A stretch of 64,000 nt of DNA from Arthrobacter_H sp030452125 (GTDB taxonomy: Bacteria; Actinomycetota; Actinomycetes; Actinomycetales; Micrococcaceae): the NCBI GenBank assembly GCA_052379645.1, contig JBQSYU010000010.1; one strand, given 5' to 3'. The notes below the pieces were generated by a model. That model ran no database searches. It was not told the DNA's origin and saw only the letters and a list, made by a program, of their open reading frames with translations. Position 1 is the first letter of the stretch. Each line of letters starts with the position of its first letter. This document shows, in pieces, positions 59,088-64,000 of the stretch. Made by a program: the position numbers and the translations under genes.

Positions 59088-60584
59088 ATGGTACAGACGG
59101 GCTTCGCACCAATGCTCTTCACCACCGAGGAGTATGCCGCACGATTGGCCGCGGCACGGGTGCGCATGCAGGACCAGGGACTCAGTGCGCTGATCGTCAC
59201 CGACCCGGCGAACATCTACTATCTGACGGGGTACAACGCCTGGTCGTTCTACACCCCGCAGATGGTCTTCGTCCCCATGGAAGGGGACATGATCCTGTTT
59301 ACCCGTGAGATGGACGCCAACGGCGCGTTCCGCACCACCTGGCTGGATTCGGACAACATCGTCGGATACCCCGAACGCTACGTCCACCGCCCACACCTGC
59401 ACCCCTTCGACTGGGTCGCCTACGCCCTGCGCGCCAGGTACCTCATCGCCCCGGCCACGAGGGGCTGCGTGGGGTTGGAGATGGACGCCCACTTCTTCTC
59501 CCCCAAGGGATACCGGTCGCTGGTCAACGCTCTGCCGGAGTGGACGCTGGTGGACTGCTTCGAACTGGTCAACTGGGTCCGGGCGATCAAATCGCCGGCG
59601 GAGATCCAGCTGATGCGCCATGCGGCGGTGGTCACCAACATGGCCATGCACGCGGCCCAGGACGCCATCGAAGTCGGCGCCCGGCAGTGCGATGTCGCCG
59701 CGGCCATCACCAACGCCCAGATCCGTGGCACGGAGGAGTTCGGTGGTGACTACACCGCCATCGTGCCCATGCTCCCCACCGGCGAGTCGGCCGATACCCC
59801 GCATCTGACCTGGAACAACGAGCCGCTCGAGAAGGACCAGGCGATGATCGTGGAGCTGGCGGGGGCCTACCAGCGCTACCACGTACCCATGGCCAGGACG
59901 TTCATGACCGGCACGCCCACCGCCCAGCTGGGGCATCTGGCCCAGGCCACCGACCATGCGTTGGCCGCGGTGTTGGAAACGGTACATCCCGGGGCTCCGG
60001 TGCAGGAGCTTTCGCAGGTCTTCAACCGCACGCTCTTCGAATACGGCTACGAGAAGGCCTCGCGCATCGGTTACTCCATCGGGGTCGGCTACCCCCCGGA
60101 CTGGGGCGAGCGGACGATCTCGTTGCGCAGCGAGGACCAGACCCTGCTGGCCGAGAACATGACGTTCCACCTGATGTGTGGCATGTGGATGGACGGCTAC
60201 GGCTACGAGGTCTCCGAGGCCATCCGGGTCACCGATACCGGGGTCGAGACTTTCACGTCCTTCCCCCGCGGGCTCGTTCCCGCCGGCAAGGCCGGCCACG
60301 AGGCGGCGGAGTCGATCAACGTGCTCGGCAACCCCGGCGAGCGCGCGATCTCCAATGCCCCCGGCCTGCCCGGGATGACCCCTCCGACGAACGAACCACG
60401 CCGTCCGGCCACCCCCCGCTTCGGGTTCACCACTCCCGACGAATCGACCCTGACCGGTTCGATGAACATCGTGGCACGAAACGCCGAGGCCGCCGATAGC
60501 GACCCGGCCCGTCCCACCAGCCCTCCGCTGGACGCCCTCGAAGACGACAGCGACACCGAAAACCCCCCGAAGGAGACACCATGA
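59088..60584 (+). CDS. doeA: ectoine hydrolase (M24 peptidase fold) with C-terminal extension
   Basis: A 498-residue creatinase/M24-type enzyme. It matches DoeA/EutD by eye: FTTEEYAARLAAARVRMQ, ALIVTDPANIYYLTGYNAWSFY, DANGAFRTTW followed by GYPERYVHRP, HPFDWVAYAL, EEFGGDYTAIVPMLPTG, PHLTWNNEPL, YPPDWGERTISLR. DoeA opens the ectoine ring to N-alpha-acetyl-diaminobutyrate (and the gamma form). The usual M24 metal ligands are not evident, as in creatinase. Residues about 400-498 form a polar Pro/Thr-rich tail (GHEAAESINVLG...DSDTENPPKETP) not expected in DoeA, which is about 400 residues. AAGGAG precedes the ATG. The first gene of an operon with an aminotransferase, M20 enzyme and MFS carrier. 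Confidence 0.85.
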   Translation: MVQTGFAPMLFTTEEYAARLAAARVRMQDQGLSALIVTDPANIYYLTGYNAWSFYTPQMVFVPMEGDMILFTREMDANGAFRTTWLDSDNIVGYPERYVHRPHLHPFDWVAYALRARYLIAPATRGCVGLEMDAHFFSPKGYRSLVNALPEWTLVDCFELVNWVRAIKSPAEIQLMRHAAVVTNMAMHAAQDAIEVGARQCDVAAAITNAQIRGTEEFGGDYTAIVPMLPTGESADTPHLTWNNEPLEKDQAMIVELAGAYQRYHVPMARTFMTGTPTAQLGHLAQATDHALAAVLETVHPGAPVQELSQVFNRTLFEYGYEKASRIGYSIGVGYPPDWGERTISLRSEDQTLLAENMTFHLMCGMWMDGYGYEVSEAIRVTDTGVETFTSFPRGLVPAGKAGHEAAESINVLGNPGERAISNAPGLPGMTPPTNEPRRPATPRFGFTTPDESTLTGSMNIVARNAEAADSDPARPTSPPLDALEDDSDTENPPKETP

Positions 60585-61843
60585 CCACCGTGAACCTGCC
60601 ACTCGCCGGCCGCGCCGAGAACCTCGTGGGCTCCGTCATCGACTCAAGCACCTCGCTGCTCGCCGCCCAGAAGCACGACATCATCCGTTTCGCCATGGGC
60701 GCCCCGGCGGACGAGTTCGTTCCGGTGGACACGTTCACCGAGATCGCCGCCAGCGTCCACGACGCCTCCTCCTTCACCTACGGCGCCTCCGAGGGGGAAC
60801 CCCGCCTGGTCAAGGCACTGGTCGACTACCTGGGCACCACGGCGGAGCCCACCAGCCCCGAACGGATCAGCATCACTTCCGGCGGCATGCAGGGCCTGGA
60901 CATCGCCTGCAAGCTCTTCGTCGATCCGGGCGATCTGGTCATCGTCGAATCCCCGACCTACACCAACGGGTCGGCCACCGCACTGAGCTACGGGGCCGAA
61001 CTGCTCGAGGTGCCGATGGATGCGGACGGGATGGACATCGACGAGCTCGAACGCCTCGTCGACGCCGCCGGCCGCACCCCCAAGGCGATCTACACGATCC
61101 CGAACTTCCAGAACCCCTCGGGCACCACGCTCTCGGTGGAACGGCGGGAACGCCTCATCGGGCTGGCCCGCCGCTGGGCGGCGGTCATCATCGACGACGA
61201 CCCCTACGGACTGCTGCGCTTCGCCGGCGAGGACCTGCCCGGGTTCCGCCAACTCAGCGACAACGACCCGCTGGTGTTCTCGGTCAGGACGTTCTCCAAG
61301 ATCTTGGCTCCGGGGCTGCGGGTGGGCTGGATCGACGCCGATCCTTCGCTGCAGCAGCTCATCATCAACGCCAAGCAGGCGATGGACACCTGTACCAACG
61401 TCCCGGCCCAGCATGTGGTGGCCGAATACCTGCGCCGCGGGATCCTCGACGAGCACCTGGCCTTCCTGCGCGGGGAGTACCACGCCCGGCGCGACGCGAT
61501 GCAGGCGAGCCTGGAAAAGAACCTGGGCGGACGGATCCGCACGACGCATCCGGACGGGGGCTTCTTCCTCTGGGTCACCCTCACCGGGGAGGACGCGGCA
61601 GTGGACACCCGCCGGCTGTTCGAGATCGCCCTGGCCGAAGGCGTGGCCTTCATCCCGGGCCCGGCCCTGTCGGCAGGGGGCCGCTTCGCCTCGGCCTTCC
61701 GGGTGTGCTTCGCCTCCACCGGGCCCGAGCGCACCGACGTCGGCGTCCAACGCCTGGCCGCCGCACTGGATCTCGCCCTGGAGGAAACCCGGCAGCCCGA
61801 TGCCGCCGCCACCGGCTCCGCGCCGGCGTCGGGGCGTGGCTGA
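60581..61843 (+). CDS. class I/II PLP aminotransferase
   Basis: A 420-residue fold-type I aminotransferase related to 2-aminoadipate/MocR-type enzymes but without the HTH domain. Features: ITSGGMQGLDIACKLFVDPGD, ESPTYTNG, IPNFQNPSGTTLS, DDDPYGLLRF and the Schiff-base Lys240 in TFSKILAPGLRVGW. It overlaps doeA by 4 bases and abuts the M20 gene, so it must act in the same pathway. Whether it or the class III enzyme at 52 kb handles diaminobutyrate, or whether it handles a hydroxyectoine-derived amino acid, cannot be said. Confidence 0.85.
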   Translation: MTTVNLPLAGRAENLVGSVIDSSTSLLAAQKHDIIRFAMGAPADEFVPVDTFTEIAASVHDASSFTYGASEGEPRLVKALVDYLGTTAEPTSPERISITSGGMQGLDIACKLFVDPGDLVIVESPTYTNGSATALSYGAELLEVPMDADGMDIDELERLVDAAGRTPKAIYTIPNFQNPSGTTLSVERRERLIGLARRWAAVIIDDDPYGLLRFAGEDLPGFRQLSDNDPLVFSVRTFSKILAPGLRVGWIDADPSLQQLIINAKQAMDTCTNVPAQHVVAEYLRRGILDEHLAFLRGEYHARRDAMQASLEKNLGGRIRTTHPDGGFFLWVTLTGEDAAVDTRRLFEIALAEGVAFIPGPALSAGGRFASAFRVCFASTGPERTDVGVQRLAAALDLALEETRQPDAAATGSAPASGRG

Positions 61844-63049
61844 ATGACGGACACGGCCACCGGGAGCACTGCGTGGCAGGTCGATGCCCCGGCCCTGACT
61901 GCCCTGACGATCGAGCTGATCAACGCCGGCGGGGTGAACCCCGGAGGCACCGAACAGGCCACCGTGGAGGCCCTGGTCGCCGAAGCGAAGCGGCGGGGCC
62001 TGCAGGTCAGGACCCGGGAGGTCGAGCCGGGCCGGCCGAATGTGTTCATCACCCTGCCCGGCGGGGACGGGGACGGACTGCTCTTCCTGGGCCACTCCGA
62101 CGTCGTCCCCGTCGGGGACGGCTGGGACCGCGAGCCCTTCGACGCCTATGAGGCCGACGGCCGGCTCTTCGGCCGCGGCGCCACCGACATGAAGGGCGGC
62201 CTGGCGGCCGTGCTGACCTCCATGACCATGCTGCACGAGGCCGGAACCCGGCTCGCCGGTCCGGTGACTCTGGCCTGCCTGGTCGACGAGGAGGAGACCG
62301 GGGCCGGGATCCGGGCCTTGGTCGCCGACGGACTGGAACACCGTTACCTCGGCTGCATCGTCGCCGAACCGACCGATCTGGAAACGGTCATCGCCTGCCG
62401 GGGGGATTCCTATCTGGAGGTCGAGGTGACCGGACAGGCCGCCCACTCCGGACGGCCCAGCGATGGGCGCAATGCGATCGACGCGGCCGTGCGGATCTGC
62501 AACCTCGTCACCGCCGACCAGGAGCGCCTGCGGGCCGAAAACGACCCGCTGCTGGGGTACGCCACCTGGAACACCGGCATGATCTCCGGGGGGCGGGGCA
62601 CCTCGATGGTCGCCCCCGAAGCCCATCTATGGTTCGACCGCCGGCTCATGCCCGGTGAAGACACCACGGCCATCCGTGAGGAGCTGGTCGCGGGCATCGA
62701 GGCGGCGGGCATCACCGGGGACGGGATTTCCGTCCAGGTCAACACCACCATGGAGATGCCGGGATTCCGCACCGATCCGGACCATCCGCTGGTCACCGCG
62801 GCCGTCGGCGCTTTGGCCGACGCCGGGGTGGAGACCAGCATCTCGGGATGGAGCGCCTCCTGTGATGGCGGGTTCATTTCCCGCGATTTCGGGATTCCGA
62901 GCATCGTGCTGGGTCCGGGCGAGCTCAACGACGAGGCACACCAACCGAACGAATCAGTTCGTGTCTCCGAAGTTGTGGCGGCAACGCGCGCATATGGCAT
63001 GCTGATATCCACCTTGCTGAACCCCGATAACGGCGCATCAGGCGCCTAG
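61844..63049 (+). CDS. M20-family deacylase (ArgE/DapE type), possible N-acetyl-diaminobutyrate deacetylase
   Basis: A 401-residue zinc amidohydrolase. Metal-binding motifs: GHSDVVPVGDGW, GRGATDMKGG, DEEETGAG, AEPTD, and the final His in NDEAHQPNE. The family removes acyl groups from N-acyl amino acids (ArgE, DapE, aminoacylase). In ectoine breakdown the acetyl group is normally removed by DoeB/EutE of the AstE/AspA family, which is not present in this window. This gene, starting at the base after the aminotransferase stop, is the obvious replacement (inference). Confidence 0.85.
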   Translation: MTDTATGSTAWQVDAPALTALTIELINAGGVNPGGTEQATVEALVAEAKRRGLQVRTREVEPGRPNVFITLPGGDGDGLLFLGHSDVVPVGDGWDREPFDAYEADGRLFGRGATDMKGGLAAVLTSMTMLHEAGTRLAGPVTLACLVDEEETGAGIRALVADGLEHRYLGCIVAEPTDLETVIACRGDSYLEVEVTGQAAHSGRPSDGRNAIDAAVRICNLVTADQERLRAENDPLLGYATWNTGMISGGRGTSMVAPEAHLWFDRRLMPGEDTTAIREELVAGIEAAGITGDGISVQVNTTMEMPGFRTDPDHPLVTAAVGALADAGVETSISGWSASCDGGFISRDFGIPSIVLGPGELNDEAHQPNESVRVSEVVAATRAYGMLISTLLNPDNGASGA

Positions 63050-63077
63050 CCCACCGACGGCCGAAAGGCAAACGATC

Positions 63078-64000
63078 ATGAGCGAACAACCCCAGGGATC
63101 ATCCGGCGCAATGACGATGGAGGACCCCAATGCCCCGGGCGCCGAGCCCCAGACGCAGGAAGCCAAGGATAGCCTGCACCGCTCCATCCTGGGTTCGGCA
63201 CTGGGCAACGCGGTCGAGTGGTTCGACTACGGCGTCTACGGCTACCTGACCATCTACATGGCAGTGAACTTCTTCGGCTCCGAAGAGGGTGACGGCGGGC
63301 TGGGAGTCACCCTCGCCCTGGCCACCTTGGCGATGTCCTTCCTCGTCCGCCCCTTGGGCGGTCTGATCTTGGGCCCGCTGGGCGATAAATTCGGCCGGCA
63401 GAAGGTCATGGTCCTGACCGTGTTGATGATGACCACCGCCACCGGCGTCATCGGCCTGCTGCCCACCATCCAGACGATCGGTTTGGCGGCTCCGCTGCTG
63501 CTGTTGCTCTGCCGCATGGTCCAGGGCTTCTCGGCTGGCGGCGAATATGGTGGCGCTGCGGTCTACATGGCCGAATGCGCCCCCGATCAGCGTCGCGGTT
63601 TCCTGGGCTCGTTCCTGGAATTCGGCACGATGGTGGGCTTCATCCTCTCGGCCACGGTCTGCACCGCACTGATCACGATCGTCGGTGACGACGGAATGCT
63701 CGCCGGCTGGTGGCGTCTGCCCTTCCTGATGACCATCCCCCTGGGGCTGACCGCCCTGTACATCCGGACGAAGCTGGGCGAAGCAGCAGTCTTCTCCGAA
63801 GCCTCCGATAGCCAGGAAACCTCCAAAACCCCAATCCGCCACACCCTGCGCACCCAGTGGCGCGAAGTGCTCATCCTGGGCGGGTTCGTCGTCCTGCTCA
63901 ACGTCGCCTTCTACCTGATCCTCGGCTACATGCCCACCTACATGTCCGAACAGTTAGGTCACAGTACCGCCCAGGGCAACTGGATGCTGGTGGCGATCAT
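63078..64000 (+). CDS. MFS transporter, MHS/ProP-type (3' end outside window)
   Basis: The first 307 residues of a metabolite:H+ symporter of the ProP/KgtP group. After a 35-residue polar head come ALGNAVEWFDYGVYGYL (helix 1 signature), the motif GDKFGRQKVM after helix 2, RMVQGFSAGGEYGGAAVYMAE in helix 4 and 5, and two more helices in the second half up to the window edge. ProP-type carriers take up proline, betaine or ectoine. GAAAGG lies about 10 bases before the ATG. As the fourth gene of the doeA operon it may be a second route for ectoine or release a product. Confidence 0.87.
   Translation, partial: MSEQPQGSSGAMTMEDPNAPGAEPQTQEAKDSLHRSILGSALGNAVEWFDYGVYGYLTIYMAVNFFGSEEGDGGLGVTLALATLAMSFLVRPLGGLILGPLGDKFGRQKVMVLTVLMMTTATGVIGLLPTIQTIGLAAPLLLLLCRMVQGFSAGGEYGGAAVYMAECAPDQRRGFLGSFLEFGTMVGFILSATVCTALITIVGDDGMLAGWWRLPFLMTIPLGLTALYIRTKLGEAAVFSEASDSQETSKTPIRHTLRTQWREVLILGGFVVLLNVAFYLILGYMPTYMSEQLGHSTAQGNWMLVAI

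Noticed and set aside
60644..62626. 660-codon minus-strand open frame
   Set aside because: It is antisense to the aminotransferase and M20 genes, both of which have complete catalytic motifs.

Overview
The window is high-GC, gene-dense DNA of an actinobacterium, most likely Micrococcales and close to the Arthrobacter/Micrococcaceae group (an inference). The signs are a RamB-type regulator beside glyoxylate-shunt genes, lysC with an internal beta-subunit start, a LytR_C membrane protein paired with a small conserved partner, frequent GTG starts, GC-rich perfect-hairpin terminators, and tRNA-Ser and 4.5S RNA just upstream of dnaX-recR.

Layout. 1-11.7 kb: the 3' end of a Clp ATPase, an APC amino-acid permease, a Nudix-LOG fusion, a flavin amine oxidase with AraC and TetR regulators nearby, a metallophosphoesterase, a D-amino-acid-dehydrogenase-like oxidoreductase and an NCS2 nucleobase permease. 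11.8-16.6 kb: ramB, isocitrate lyase and malate synthase (the glyoxylate bypass). 16.6-27.4 kb: mixed small units (PAP2-like, 2-hydroxyacid dehydrogenase, BRCT, old yellow enzyme, DsbA/FrnE-like, LytR_C pair, 2-oxoglutarate dioxygenase, DUF4188, glutathione peroxidase, enoyl-CoA hydratase plus acyl-CoA synthetase). 27.5-33.2 kb: an oligopeptide-type ABC importer. 33.2-41.1 kb: housekeeping genes (aconitase, tRNA-Ser, 4.5S RNA, gluQ, dnaX, recR). 41.2-64 kb: a dispersed ectoine/hydroxyectoine uptake and breakdown locus, interrupted by an ABC exporter, lysC, a deaminase and a dead lipoprotein gene.

The ectoine locus is the most interesting part. It has ehuBCDA (importer), a GntR/FCD regulator, doeA (ectoine hydrolase), two aminotransferases, a semialdehyde dehydrogenase, an M20-type deacylase and an MFS carrier. 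Near-identical palindromes, core ATTGT-N2-ACAAT, lie at three control regions: before ehuB (42185-42198), in a divergent promoter (52031-52046) and at the presumed +1 of doeA (59050-59061). This points to one regulon, presumably under the adjacent GntR protein. No AstE/AspA-type DoeB/EutE deacetylase is visible here; an M20 enzyme sits where it would be expected. A YdiJ-like FAD/Fe-S oxidase and a D-2-hydroxyacid dehydrogenase share the control region and have no role in the textbook pathway. An IS481-type element has inserted at the stop codon of the dehydrogenase gene, leaving a clean 6-bp target duplication and separating it from the doeA operon.

The window is cut at both ends: the Clp gene lacks its 5' part and the MFS gene lacks its 3' part. 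No CRISPR array, prophage or replication origin was seen. Functions are read from motifs and family resemblance by eye; no database search was run.
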